This document shows, piece after piece, positions 51,723 to 60,308 of a stretch of DNA of 64,000 nucleotides (the first letter of the stretch is position 1; every line of letters begins with the position of its first letter). Both the position numbers and the translations under genes were made by a program. The DNA lies in assembly GCF_004683905.1 (NCBI RefSeq), contig NZ_CP038438.1, forward strand, positions 4,526,001 through 4,590,000, given 5' to 3'. The notes beneath the pieces were generated by a model, which made no database searches, was not told where the DNA came from, and saw only the letters and a program-made list of their open reading frames with translations. This DNA is from Pseudomonas fluorescens (GTDB lineage: Bacteria; Pseudomonadota; Gammaproteobacteria; Pseudomonadales; Pseudomonadaceae).

Positions 51723-52940
51723 ATGGCTGAACAAGGTTCGCCGCGCCGCTTTGCGCGCATTGATCGACTCCCCCCTTACGTTTTCAACATCACCGCCGAG
51801 CTGAAGATGGCCGCGCGGCGTCGTGGTGAAGACATCATCGACTTGAGCATGGGCAATCCCGACGGGGCCACACCGCCGCACATTGTTGAAAAACTGGTGC
51901 AGGTTGCCCAGCGCGAAGACACCCACGGTTACTCCACGTCCAAGGGCATTCCGCGCCTGCGCCGGGCGATTTCCAACTGGTACAAGGAACGCTACGCGGT
52001 CGATATCGACCCGGAAAGCGAAGCCATTGTCACCATCGGTTCCAAGGAAGGCCTGGCGCACTTGATGCTGGCGACCCTGGATCAGGGCGACACGGTGCTG
52101 GTGCCGAACCCGAGTTACCCGATTCACATCTACGGCGCGGTGATTGCCGGCGCTCAGGTGCGTTCGGTACCGCTGGTGCCCGGCGTGGACTTCTTCGCCG
52201 AGCTGGAACGGGCCATCCGTGGCTCGATCCCGAAACCGAAGATGATGATCCTCGGTTTCCCGTCCAACCCCACCGCGCAGTGCGTGGAGCTGGATTTCTT
52301 CGAACGGGTGATCGCCCTCGCCAAGCAGTACGACGTACTGGTGATTCACGACCTGGCTTACGCCGATATCGTCTACGACGGCTGGAAAGCCCCGTCGATC
52401 ATGCAGGTGCCCGGCGCCAAGGACATTGCGGTGGAGTTTTTCACCTTGTCCAAGAGCTACAACATGGCCGGCTGGCGCATCGGTTTCATGGTCGGCAACC
52501 CGGAGCTGGTCAACGCCCTGGCACGGATCAAGAGCTACCACGACTACGGCACCTTCACCCCGCTGCAAGTGGCGGCGATTGCCGCGCTGGAAGGCGATCA
52601 GCAATGCGTGCGCGACATCGCCGAGCAGTATCGCCAGCGCCGCAACGTGCTGGTCAAAGGCCTGCATGAACTGGGCTGGATGGTCGAGAATCCGAAAGCG
52701 TCGATGTACGTCTGGGCGAAGATTCCCGAGGCGTACGCGCATCTGGGTTCGCTGGAATTCGCCAAGAAGCTGCTGGCCGAGGCCAAGGTCTGCGTCTCGC
52801 CGGGGGTTGGCTTTGGTGAGTATGGCGATGATCACGTGCGCTTCGCGCTGATCGAAAACCAGGACCGGATTCGTCAGGCGGTGCGCGGGATTCGCGGGAT
52901 GTTCCGGGCGGATGGCCTGGCCCCGAAAACCACTGCCTGA
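51723..52940 (+). CDS. alaC: Alanine transaminase AlaC
   Basis: A 405-residue PLP-dependent class I aminotransferase that interconverts pyruvate/glutamate and alanine/2-oxoglutarate. Motifs: TIGSKEGLAHLMLATL, FPSNPTAQCVE, DLAYADIVYDG and the PLP lysine in TLSKSYNMAGWRIGF. The start MAEQGSPRRFARIDRLPPYVF is typical of Pseudomonas AlaC. It ends before a REPIN and a bidirectional terminator. Confidence 0.93.
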   Translation: MAEQGSPRRFARIDRLPPYVFNITAELKMAARRRGEDIIDLSMGNPDGATPPHIVEKLVQVAQREDTHGYSTSKGIPRLRRAISNWYKERYAVDIDPESEAIVTIGSKEGLAHLMLATLDQGDTVLVPNPSYPIHIYGAVIAGAQVRSVPLVPGVDFFAELERAIRGSIPKPKMMILGFPSNPTAQCVELDFFERVIALAKQYDVLVIHDLAYADIVYDGWKAPSIMQVPGAKDIAVEFFTLSKSYNMAGWRIGFMVGNPELVNALARIKSYHDYGTFTPLQVAAIAALEGDQQCVRDIAEQYRQRRNVLVKGLHELGWMVENPKASMYVWAKIPEAYAHLGSLEFAKKLLAEAKVCVSPGVGFGEYGDDHVRFALIENQDRIRQAVRGIRGMFRADGLAPKTTA

Positions 52941-52951
52941 CACCTCCCCCC

Positions 52952-53045
52952 CCTGTGGGAGCGGGCTTGCTCGCGAAGGCGTCGTGTCAGTCAACATTTT
53001 CAGCGACTGATACACCGCTTTCGCGAGCAAGCCCGCTCCCACAGG
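52952..53045. repeat. REPIN
   Basis: Inverted CCCTGTGGGAGCGGGCTTGC / GCAAGCCCGCTCCCACAGGG arms with a GTCAGTCAACATTTTCAGC spacer. Confidence 0.9.
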
Positions 53046-53074
53046 GGTAATGCATTCAGCCTGATATCGTCGGG

Positions 53075-53108
53075 CACAAAAAAACCGCATCGCTGCGGTT
53101 TTTTTGTG
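53075..53108. terminator. Bidirectional rho-independent terminator between alaC and gntP
   Basis: CACAAAAAAACCGCA (53075-53089) and TGCGGTTTTTTTGTG (53094-53108) pair perfectly around TCGC, giving A- and T-runs on both sides; it serves both convergent genes. Confidence 0.93.
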
Positions 53109-53121
53109 TCTGTGTGATCGC

Positions 53122-54477
53122 TTACACGAACAGCGACAACAGCAGGATAAAGCCCAGGCCCACCACCGACAGGATGGTTTCCATCGCGGTCCAGGTCTTG
53201 AAGGTTTCGGCCACGGTCATGTTGAAGTACTGCTTCACCAGCCAGAAGCCGGCGTCGTTCACATGAGACAGGATCAACGAACCGGCACCGGTGGCCAGCA
53301 CCAGCAGCTCACGGTTGACGCCCGGAATCATTCCCACCACCGGCACCACGATGCCCGCGCCCGTGATAGTCGCCACGGTGGCCGAACCGGTAGCAATACG
53401 AATCACCGCCGCCACCAGCCACGCCAGCAGGATCGGCGAAATCTGCGCGCTGACCGCCATGTGGCCGATCACGTCGCCCACACCACTGGTCACCAGCATC
53501 TGCTTGAAGCCACCACCGGCACCGATGATCAGGATGATCGCGGCGGTCGGCGCCAGGCTCGCGTCCAGCCACTTGAGCATCTGCTGCGAACCGATGCCCT
53601 GCTTGTGACCGAAGGTGTACAGCGACAGCAGCAAGGCCAGCAGCAGGGCCGAGATCGGGTGACCGATCATGTCCATCCAGGTGCGGAAGAAGTGACCGTC
53701 CGGCAGCGCCACGTCAGCGAAGGTTTTCAGCAGCATCAGGAACACCGGCAGCAGCACGGTGATCAGGGTGATGCTGAAGCTCGGCAACTTGGTTGAGTCG
53801 TCGCTTTCACGGGCCAGTTGATCGACCAACTCCTGATTCGGCGTGCCGGGAATGTGCTTGGCGATGAAGGTACCGAAGATCGGACCGGCAATGATGGCGG
53901 TCGGCAGCGCAACGATCAGACCGTAGAGGATGGTCTTGCCGATGTCGGCGCCGAACACCCCGATCGCCAGCAGCGGGCCCGGGTGCGGCGGCACCAGACC
54001 GTGTACCGCGGACAGGCCGGCGAGCAGCGGGATACCGATCTTGATGATCGACACACCGGTGCGGCGGGCAACGATGAACACCAGCGGAATCAGCAGCACG
54101 AAGCCGATTTCGAAGAACAGCGGGATACCGACGAGGAACGCGGCGAACATCATTGCCCACTGCACTTTGTCCTTGCCGAAGGCGCGGATCAGTGTCTGCG
54201 CGATCTGATCGGCACCACCGGATTCGGCCATCATTTTGCCGAGCATGGTGCCCAGCGCGAGGATGATGCCCACGAAACCGAGCACGCCACCGAAGCCGTC
54301 CTGGAACGCCTTGATGATGGTGCCGATCGGCATGCCGGACGTCAGGCCGAGGAACGCGGCCGCGATGGTCAGCGAGATAAAGGGGTGAATCTTGAATTTG
54401 GTGATCAGGATAATCAGGCCGATTACCGTGACCACTGCATCGAGCAGCAGGTAGGCGTCGTGGGACATGCCAAACAT
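53122..54477 (-). CDS. gntP: Gluconate:H+ symporter (GntP family)
   Basis: A 451-residue inner-membrane transporter of the GntP family with many hydrophobic segments. Conserved stretches include GFGGVLGFVGIILALGTMLGKMMAESGGADQIAQ, split here by its helices, GLVPPHPGPLLA and LILSHVNDAGFWLVKQYF. It imports gluconate. It lies downstream of gntK (about 80 bases between them) with a GntR-like site in the gap, so it may have its own promoter. Confidence 0.93.
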   Translation of the reverse strand: MFGMSHDAYLLLDAVVTVIGLIILITKFKIHPFISLTIAAAFLGLTSGMPIGTIIKAFQDGFGGVLGFVGIILALGTMLGKMMAESGGADQIAQTLIRAFGKDKVQWAMMFAAFLVGIPLFFEIGFVLLIPLVFIVARRTGVSIIKIGIPLLAGLSAVHGLVPPHPGPLLAIGVFGADIGKTILYGLIVALPTAIIAGPIFGTFIAKHIPGTPNQELVDQLARESDDSTKLPSFSITLITVLLPVFLMLLKTFADVALPDGHFFRTWMDMIGHPISALLLALLLSLYTFGHKQGIGSQQMLKWLDASLAPTAAIILIIGAGGGFKQMLVTSGVGDVIGHMAVSAQISPILLAWLVAAVIRIATGSATVATITGAGIVVPVVGMIPGVNRELLVLATGAGSLILSHVNDAGFWLVKQYFNMTVAETFKTWTAMETILSVVGLGFILLLSLFV

Positions 54478-54534
54478 TGGGGGTGTCTCCTGGCTTGTTG
54501 TTGTTATTAAAGCGGGTTAAACAGAATTCGTGAG

Positions 54535-54546
54535 GACAGCGCTAGC
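54535..54546. promoter_or_regulatory. GntR-operator-like site before gntP
   Basis: GACAGCGCTAGC is a variant of the element found twice in the gntK-gntR region; it lies between gntK and gntP. Confidence 0.45.
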
Positions 54547-54559
54547 TCTTTCAACACAC

Positions 54560-55093
54560 TCATACCGCCTGTTTCAGACCGTGGGCCTGCCACCAGACGT
54601 GAGCCTGGGACGCCAGTTCTTCAACGCTGTGGATCGAAGCATTCAGGGCCAGGGTCAACGGCTCGCCGACCGGCGATTCGAGGGTGGCGAACTGGCTTTC
54701 GATCAACGTTGCCGGCATAAAGTGGCCCGGACGATGCGATACGCGGTCTGCGGCGACTTCCGGGGTCAGCTCAAGGAACACGAAGCCCAGGCCCGGCAAG
54801 GCACTGCGTAGCACTTCGCGATAACTGTGTTTAAGGGCCGAGCAGGTCAGCACCGGGCGTTTACCCGATGCATCGACGCGACGCAGTTCATCGCACAGGC
54901 TGTCGAGCCAGCCGGCACGGTCGTCGTCGTTCAGGGGGATCCCCGCGCTCATCTTTTCGATGTTGGCGGCCGGATGAAAAGTATCGCCTTCAATGGCAGT
55001 GGCGCCGCTCAATTGGCACAGGGCCTCGCTGACGCACGTCTTGCCGCAACCGGCAACGCCCATGATGACCAGGGCGGTGATGGGATGACTCAT
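54560..55093 (-). CDS. gntK: Gluconokinase
   Basis: A 177-residue kinase that phosphorylates gluconate to 6-phosphogluconate. P-loop GVAGCGKT at residues 12-19, then EGDTFHPAANIEKMSAGIPLNDDDRAGWL, a near-invariant segment of the GntK family, and SALKHSYREVLR. It is divergent from gntR and followed by gntP, giving the classic uptake-and-phosphorylation pair. Confidence 0.95.
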   Translation of the reverse strand: MSHPITALVIMGVAGCGKTCVSEALCQLSGATAIEGDTFHPAANIEKMSAGIPLNDDDRAGWLDSLCDELRRVDASGKRPVLTCSALKHSYREVLRSALPGLGFVFLELTPEVAADRVSHRPGHFMPATLIESQFATLESPVGEPLTLALNASIHSVEELASQAHVWWQAHGLKQAV

Positions 55094-55111
55094 ATAACAC
55101 CTCAGCGCGCA

Positions 55112-55275
55112 GACAGCGCTACCTTTGCTAGCTATGACTCTAGTGCACAGGCAGAAGTTGCCGACGCCTTCTTGTCGTTTTTTTGGGTTGCAGCAGGTTT
55201 GTTCCCAACGCCGAAAAGCGAGGATCAGGCAGGACCTCGCTTACGCATTTGCAGCTGCATCAGGACAGCGCTACC
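55112..55275. promoter_or_regulatory. Two GntR-operator-like sites in the gntK-gntR divergent region
   Basis: GACAGCGCTACC occurs at 55112-55123 and 55264-55275. On the opposite strand the second reads ACTAAGGTAGCGCT, which fits the form AC-N-AAG-N-TAGCGCT that I recall for Pseudomonas GntR; the first fits from AAG onward. One copy lies near each start. Confidence 0.6.
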
Positions 55276-55309
55276 TTAGTGCCTTGATTTTTGTTTGGCA
55301 AGCCGCCCG

Positions 55310-56341
55310 ATGACCACCCCTAAAAACGATAAAAACACTCGCACCACCGGCCGTCCCACCCTTAATGAAGTTGCCCGCCTCGCCGGCGTGAGCCCGATTA
55401 CCGCCTCCCGTGCCCTGCGCGGGGTCAGCACCGTGGCCACCGAACTGGTGGAAAAAGTGCAGAAAGCCGCGCTCGAACTCAACTACGTGGTCAACCCTGC
55501 CGCCCGCGCATTGGCCTCGGCGCAGAGCCATTCAGTGGTGGTTCTGGTGCCATCGCTGTCCAACCTGTTGTTCATCGATACGCTGGAAGCCATTCATCGG
55601 GTGCTGACACCCAAGGGCTTCGAAGTGCTGATCGGCAACTTCCACTATTCGCGCGATGAAGAAGAAAACCTGTTGCGCAACTACATGGCTTATCAGCCAC
55701 GCGGTTTGCTGCTGACCGGATTTGATCGCACGGAAAGTTCGCGGCGGATGATCGAGGCCAGCAATATTCCCTGCGTGTACATGATGGAACTGGACAGCGC
55801 CGCCGGCGTGAATTGTGTGGGTTTCTCGCAGCTCAGTGCCGGCGAAACTGCTGCCGAACATTTGCTCTCGCGCGGTCGCAAGCGTCTGGCCTACATCGGT
55901 GCGCAACTGGATCAGCGCACCTTGTTGCGCGGTGAAGGTTTCCGCAAAGCCCTACAAAAGGCCGGTCGCTACGACCCGGATCTGGAAGTGCTGACCCCGC
56001 GCTCCTCGTCCGTGGGCCTGGGCGGTGAACTGTTCCTGCAACTGCTGGCGGCGCATCCGGATGTGGATGCGATCTTCTTTGGTAACGACGACCTGGCGCA
56101 GGGTGCGCTGCTGGAGGCGCTGCGCAACGGGATCAAGATCCCCGAGCAGGTGGCGATTCTCGGCTTCAACGATTTGCCGATGTCCGAACACATGGTGCCG
56201 CGCCTGAGCAGCATCAACACCCCACGCGAGGCGATCGGCCGGCGTGCGGCGGAGCAAATGTTGACGTTGATGGCGGGCAACAGCGTGGCGCGGCCCGTTG
56301 AGGATATGGGTTTTGAATTGAAGATTCGCGAGAGTACCTGA
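55310..56341 (+). CDS. gntR: LacI-family gluconate repressor GntR
   Basis: A 343-residue repressor. The LacI HTH (TLNEVARLAGVSPITASRALRG) is followed by a hinge and a periplasmic-binding-like effector domain (SHSVVVLVPSLSNLLF onward). In Pseudomonas, GntR represses gntP and its own gene until gluconate or 6-phosphogluconate binds. The ATG at 55310 is preferred; a TTG 15 bases upstream is the other option. It is divergent from gntK with operator-like copies between them. Confidence 0.93.
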   Translation: MTTPKNDKNTRTTGRPTLNEVARLAGVSPITASRALRGVSTVATELVEKVQKAALELNYVVNPAARALASAQSHSVVVLVPSLSNLLFIDTLEAIHRVLTPKGFEVLIGNFHYSRDEEENLLRNYMAYQPRGLLLTGFDRTESSRRMIEASNIPCVYMMELDSAAGVNCVGFSQLSAGETAAEHLLSRGRKRLAYIGAQLDQRTLLRGEGFRKALQKAGRYDPDLEVLTPRSSSVGLGGELFLQLLAAHPDVDAIFFGNDDLAQGALLEALRNGIKIPEQVAILGFNDLPMSEHMVPRLSSINTPREAIGRRAAEQMLTLMAGNSVARPVEDMGFELKIREST

Positions 56342-56371
56342 TCCTTCCCAAATCCTGAGTTGAAACACACC

Positions 56372-56468
56372 CCCTGTAGGAGTGAGCCTGCTCGCGATAG
56401 CGGTGTGTCATTCAACATATGCATCGCCTGACACAACGCTATCGCGAGCAGGCTCACTCCTACAGGGG
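56372..56468. repeat. REPIN of the GTAGGAGTGAGCCTGCTCGCGA subtype
   Basis: Inverted CCTGTAGGAGTGAGCCTGCT / AGCAGGCTCACTCCTACAGG arms between convergent genes. Confidence 0.9.
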
Positions 56469-56481
56469 GTTTGTGTTGGGC

Positions 56482-57354
56482 TCAGTGGCCGAGCAATTCG
56501 ACGAGGGCCAACGCGCCCTTTTGCAACGGCTGGCTCTTGAGCCACACCGCGTGCACCGGCAGTACCAGGCCGTTTTCGATGTTGCGAAAATTCAGTCGCT
56601 TCAAGCGCCCGCTGTCCAGCCACGGCTGCACCACCGACAACGGGAAATTGCCCCAGCCCAGCCCCGCCTCGACCATCTCCAGCGCAGTCTCCAGGGTGTC
56701 GGTGCGCCAATGCGATTCGGCCACCAGCGGCCGGGTTTCGCTGATCGGCAAGTCGCGACTGGCGACGAAGATCTGCCGCACATGCACCAGGTCTTCGAGA
56801 AACAGATCCTGCCCCTGCAACAACGGACTGTCCGCCGCGAGCGTGGCGATCATCCGTTCGCTGCCGACAAACTGAAAACGCTCCAGCACGTTCATGCTCA
56901 ACCCGGCAAACGCCAGACACACGCTGACGCGGCCACTGTGCAGCATCGCCAGCACATCGTCCTGCGGCGCGGTCAGTACCTCAATGTCGAGCAACGGATG
57001 ACGCTCGGCAATCACCTTGATCGCGGCGAGCAAGCGGCGCCGGTCGATGTCCGCCACCACGCCAATCGACAGCTTGCTCTCCAGACCCAGCGACAACTCC
57101 ACCGCGTGCACCTGCAGTTGCTTGAGCTGCTCGGCGATCAGCCGTGCATGGGGCACCAGTGACAGCGCCATGGCCGTCGGCTGCGGTTCGCGGTGGCTGC
57201 GATCGAACAAGGCATAGCCAAGCTCCGCCTCCAGATTGCCGATAGCCATGCTCACCACCGACGGCACCCGCCCCAAAGCGCGGGCAGCAGCGGAAAACGA
57301 GCCACGCTCGATCACTGCGAGGAACAGTTCGATGCTGTCGCTGTTAAAATTCAC
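56482..57354 (-). CDS. LysR-family regulator paired with the second PACE gene
   Basis: A 290-residue LysR protein. HTH: IELFLAVIERGSFSAAARALGRVPSVVSMAIGNLEAELG; effector domain from about residue 88. It is divergent from the PACE gene 120 bases away, the usual PACE context, so it probably controls that exporter. Confidence 0.88.
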   Translation of the reverse strand: MNFNSDSIELFLAVIERGSFSAAARALGRVPSVVSMAIGNLEAELGYALFDRSHREPQPTAMALSLVPHARLIAEQLKQLQVHAVELSLGLESKLSIGVVADIDRRRLLAAIKVIAERHPLLDIEVLTAPQDDVLAMLHSGRVSVCLAFAGLSMNVLERFQFVGSERMIATLAADSPLLQGQDLFLEDLVHVRQIFVASRDLPISETRPLVAESHWRTDTLETALEMVEAGLGWGNFPLSVVQPWLDSGRLKRLNFRNIENGLVLPVHAVWLKSQPLQKGALALVELLGH

Positions 57355-57475
57355 TTCATCTACCTATCACCAAAACTGAAAGCTACTGACTTTTTCTGTC
57401 ACGCCCATTGAAGCTATCTTTTGCCGTCTCCGCCAGTCTCGCTGGCCAACACGTTGCAAGAAAGAGGCAAAACCC

Positions 57476-57916
57476 ATGCAAGGCGTCAAACGCAAACTGG
57501 TCTACGTGTCGCTCTACGAAGTGATCGGCATGACCTTCTCCGCCCTAGGCCTGGCACTGTTGTCCGGCACGTCGCCCGGCAGCACCGGCCCACTGGCGGT
57601 GATCATCACCACCATCGCGGTGACCTGGAATTTCATCTACACCTCGCTGTTCGAGCACTGGGAAAGCCGCCAGAAATCGCGCACCCGCACGGTCAAACGG
57701 CGCGTCGCTCATGCAGTCGGTTTTCAGCTGACACTGATCGTGTTCCTGATTCCGCTGATCGCCTGGTGGATGAATATCAGTCTGGTGCAGGCGTTCCTGT
57801 TGGATCTGGCGCTGATCATCTTCATCCCGTGCTACACGTTCGCCTTCAACTGGCTGTTCGATCGCATTTTCGGCTTGCCGACGTCGGCGCTGCCCGATTC
57901 GATCGCTGCGGCATAA
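57476..57916 (+). CDS. PACE-family efflux transporter (second copy)
   Basis: A 146-residue protein with four membrane helices in two BTP repeats. The conserved acidic residue of helix 1 is in YVSLYEVIGMTFSALGLALL; the second repeat reads VAHAVGFQLTLIVFLIPLIAWWM, where the glutamate-type position differs from the first copy. The ATG follows AAAGAGGCAAAACCC. It is distantly similar to the PACE protein at 38.1 kb, so the two are paralogues with different likely substrates. Confidence 0.88.
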   Translation: MQGVKRKLVYVSLYEVIGMTFSALGLALLSGTSPGSTGPLAVIITTIAVTWNFIYTSLFEHWESRQKSRTRTVKRRVAHAVGFQLTLIVFLIPLIAWWMNISLVQAFLLDLALIIFIPCYTFAFNWLFDRIFGLPTSALPDSIAAA

Positions 57917-58041
57917 ATCGTTAATTGGTAAGCAGTTATTGCAAGAAATCGGCGGTTCTCCGGGGCTAACCGCCGAAATTCACAATCCATCAACTCCGAT
58001 AGCAGGCTAAGCTTTTCCATCAATAAAAAATGGATCCGCAG

Positions 58042-59466
58042 ATGACTGCTCACGCCCCCGCCGCCGCGCAAAGCGACGGCATCGACCCGATACGCGCCGC
58101 CGAGATTTCCGCCCGCATCGACCGCCTGCCCGCCGTCGCCACCATCTGGCGACTGGTGGCGCTGTTGTCGATTGGTGGTTTCTTCGAACTCTACGATTTG
58201 TTCCAGACCGCCTACATCAGTCCGGGGCTGATCCGTGACGGGATATTCGCCACCGGCAATCAGGGCGTGTTCGGCTTCTCCGATCAGGCAGCGTTCGCGT
58301 CGGCGACCTTCCTCGGCCTGTTCCTCGGCGCCAGCCTGCTCAGCCCGTTGGCCGATCGATTCGGCCGTCGCGCGATCTTCACCTTTGCGCTGGTCTGGTA
58401 CACCGTGGCCACGGTGCTGATGGGCATTCAAAGCTCGGCGTTGGGCATCATCTGCATGCGCTTTCTGGTGGGCATCGGCCTCGGTATCGAGCTGGTGACC
58501 ATCGACGCCTACCTCTCGGAACTGGTGCCCAAACGCATGCGCAGTTCAGCGTTCGCCTTCGCGTTTTTCGTACAGTTTCTCTCGGTGCCGGCAGTGGCAC
58601 TCATGTCCTGGTGGCTGGTGCCGCAGGCGCCGTTCGGTGTGTCCGGCTGGCGCTGGGTGGTGCTGGCGAGTGCGGTGTTTGCACTGTTCATCTGGTGGCT
58701 GCGCAAGCGTCTGCCGGAGTCACCGCGCTGGCTGGCGCAGCATGGGCGTTTCGATGAAGCGAACAGGATTCTCGACGACATCGAAGCCCGCTGCGAGAAG
58801 GATCACCGCCAACCGCTGGATGCCCCCGAAGCCGTCCCGGTGGATGTCGAAGGCAAGGGTCGCTTCGCCGACATCTGGCAGCCGCCATATCGGCGCCGGG
58901 CATTGATGCTGATCGTGTTTCACGTGTTCCAGGCGATCGGTTTCTTCGGTTTCGGCAACTGGCTGCCAGCGCTGCTGTCCGGCCAGGGCGTGAGCGTCAC
59001 CCACAGCCTGATGTACGCGTTCATCATTACCCTCGCCTACCCGCTCGGGCCATTGCTGTTCGTCAAGTTCGCCAACCGTTTCGAGAACAAATGGCAGATC
59101 GTCGGCTCAGCCCTCGGCGCGATGACCTTCGGCACTCTGTTCGCGTTGCAGACCAGCGCCTTCGGCCTGATCGTCTGCGGAGTGATGATCACCTTTTGCA
59201 ATGCGTGGCTGAGCTTCAGTTATCACTCGTACCAGAGCGAACTGTTCCCGACCAACATCCGCGCCCGGGCAGTGGGCTTCTGTTATTCGTTCAGCCGTTT
59301 GTCGACGGTGTTCAGCAGCCTGTTGATCGGGCTGTTCCTCGACAACTTCGGCACGTCCGGGGTGCTCGCGTTCATTGTCAGCAGCATGCTGATCGTGATG
59401 CTGACCATCGGCTGGTTCGGCCCGCGCACGCGCAATCTGGCGCTGGAAAACATTGCCCACCGCTGA
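58042..59466 (+). CDS. MFS transporter (sugar-porter-like)
   Basis: A 474-residue protein with twelve helices. Signature loops: LADRFGRRAIFTFAL between helices 2 and 3, and ELFPTNIRARAVGFCYSFSRLS in the second half, plus LPESPRWLAQHGRFDEA, typical of sugar porters and aromatic-acid/KgtP-like carriers. The substrate is unknown. The ATG at 58042 has GGAT upstream; 58030 is an in-frame alternative. Confidence 0.88.
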   Translation: MTAHAPAAAQSDGIDPIRAAEISARIDRLPAVATIWRLVALLSIGGFFELYDLFQTAYISPGLIRDGIFATGNQGVFGFSDQAAFASATFLGLFLGASLLSPLADRFGRRAIFTFALVWYTVATVLMGIQSSALGIICMRFLVGIGLGIELVTIDAYLSELVPKRMRSSAFAFAFFVQFLSVPAVALMSWWLVPQAPFGVSGWRWVVLASAVFALFIWWLRKRLPESPRWLAQHGRFDEANRILDDIEARCEKDHRQPLDAPEAVPVDVEGKGRFADIWQPPYRRRALMLIVFHVFQAIGFFGFGNWLPALLSGQGVSVTHSLMYAFIITLAYPLGPLLFVKFANRFENKWQIVGSALGAMTFGTLFALQTSAFGLIVCGVMITFCNAWLSFSYHSYQSELFPTNIRARAVGFCYSFSRLSTVFSSLLIGLFLDNFGTSGVLAFIVSSMLIVMLTIGWFGPRTRNLALENIAHR

Positions 59467-59618
59467 GGCTACACGGTCATCCTCTGCCGCCCGACGGCAA
59501 GGGATGACCGCTTTGTTGCACATGCCAGATCACTAACACGTTGAAATAAAAGAACTTTCTTTAAAGGCACGGTAATTGCTCGGATATGCCCGTCAGCAAT
59601 TATCCAAAGGTCTCCATC

Positions 59619-60182
59619 ATGATGTTGGTCAGTGCCAAACAGCAGCAGCTCATCCACCTGCCCAAGCGGCTGGCGGATGACGCGACCACGACCGCCGCTG
59701 CCGGTCTGCAAAGCGGCCTGCACGGCGCCATGCTGCAATCGCTGCAGAACCAGGCCCCGTCGCAAGCGACCGACGCGACCTCCAAGGTTGAGGATTCGGC
59801 CACGCAGATCGCCACCCAGCAAGTGGCCGCCGCCACGCGCATCAGCGATAACGTCGACGAAGCCTTCGCCAAGACCCGTGTCGGCCTGCAAACCACCGAC
59901 GCCACGGCGGCCGGCACCACCACCGGGACCTCGGCCACTGACGCGTTCAAGGACTACATGAGCAAGTCGCCGGAACAGCGCCTGCGCGACAGTATCCTTC
60001 AGAGCATGGGCATCACCGAAGACGACATCAAAGCCATGCCGCCGGAGAAACAACTGGCCATCGGCAAAGAGATCGCCGAGCGTCTGCAGGACAAGATGAA
60101 GCTGGCGCAAGCGGAAAAAGACAACGTCAATGACGTCAAAGACAGCGACAAACTGGCGGACAAGTTTCTCGCGGCGCTGTGA
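59619..60182 (+). CDS. Hypothetical Ala/Thr-rich protein
   Basis: A 187-residue soluble protein. The N-terminal 120 residues are rich in Ala, Thr and Gln, with low-complexity segments (TTDATAAGTTTGTSATDAF); the C-terminal part has SPEQRLRDSILQSMGITEDDIKAMPPEKQLAIGKEI, a charged helical segment found in several Pseudomonas proteins. No domain with known function is recognised. AAAGGTCTCCATC before ATG supports the start at 59619. It stands alone next to a chemoreceptor gene. Confidence 0.72.
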   Translation: MMLVSAKQQQLIHLPKRLADDATTTAAAGLQSGLHGAMLQSLQNQAPSQATDATSKVEDSATQIATQQVAAATRISDNVDEAFAKTRVGLQTTDATAAGTTTGTSATDAFKDYMSKSPEQRLRDSILQSMGITEDDIKAMPPEKQLAIGKEIAERLQDKMKLAQAEKDNVNDVKDSDKLADKFLAAL

Positions 60183-60205
60183 TCTGAAAGTTGCTTAGGC
60201 ACCAA

Positions 60206-60294
60206 TGTAGGAGTGAGCCTGCTCGCGATAGCGATACATCAGTTACTTATCCAGTGACTGACGCACCGCAATCGCGAGCAGGCTCACTCCTACC
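60206..60294. repeat. REPIN of the GTAGGAGTGAGCCTGCTCGCGA subtype
   Basis: Inverted TGTAGGAGTGAGCCTGCTCG / CGAGCAGGCTCACTCCTAC arms between convergent genes. Confidence 0.9.
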
Positions 60295-60308
60295 GTTGTT
60301 GATGGGTG

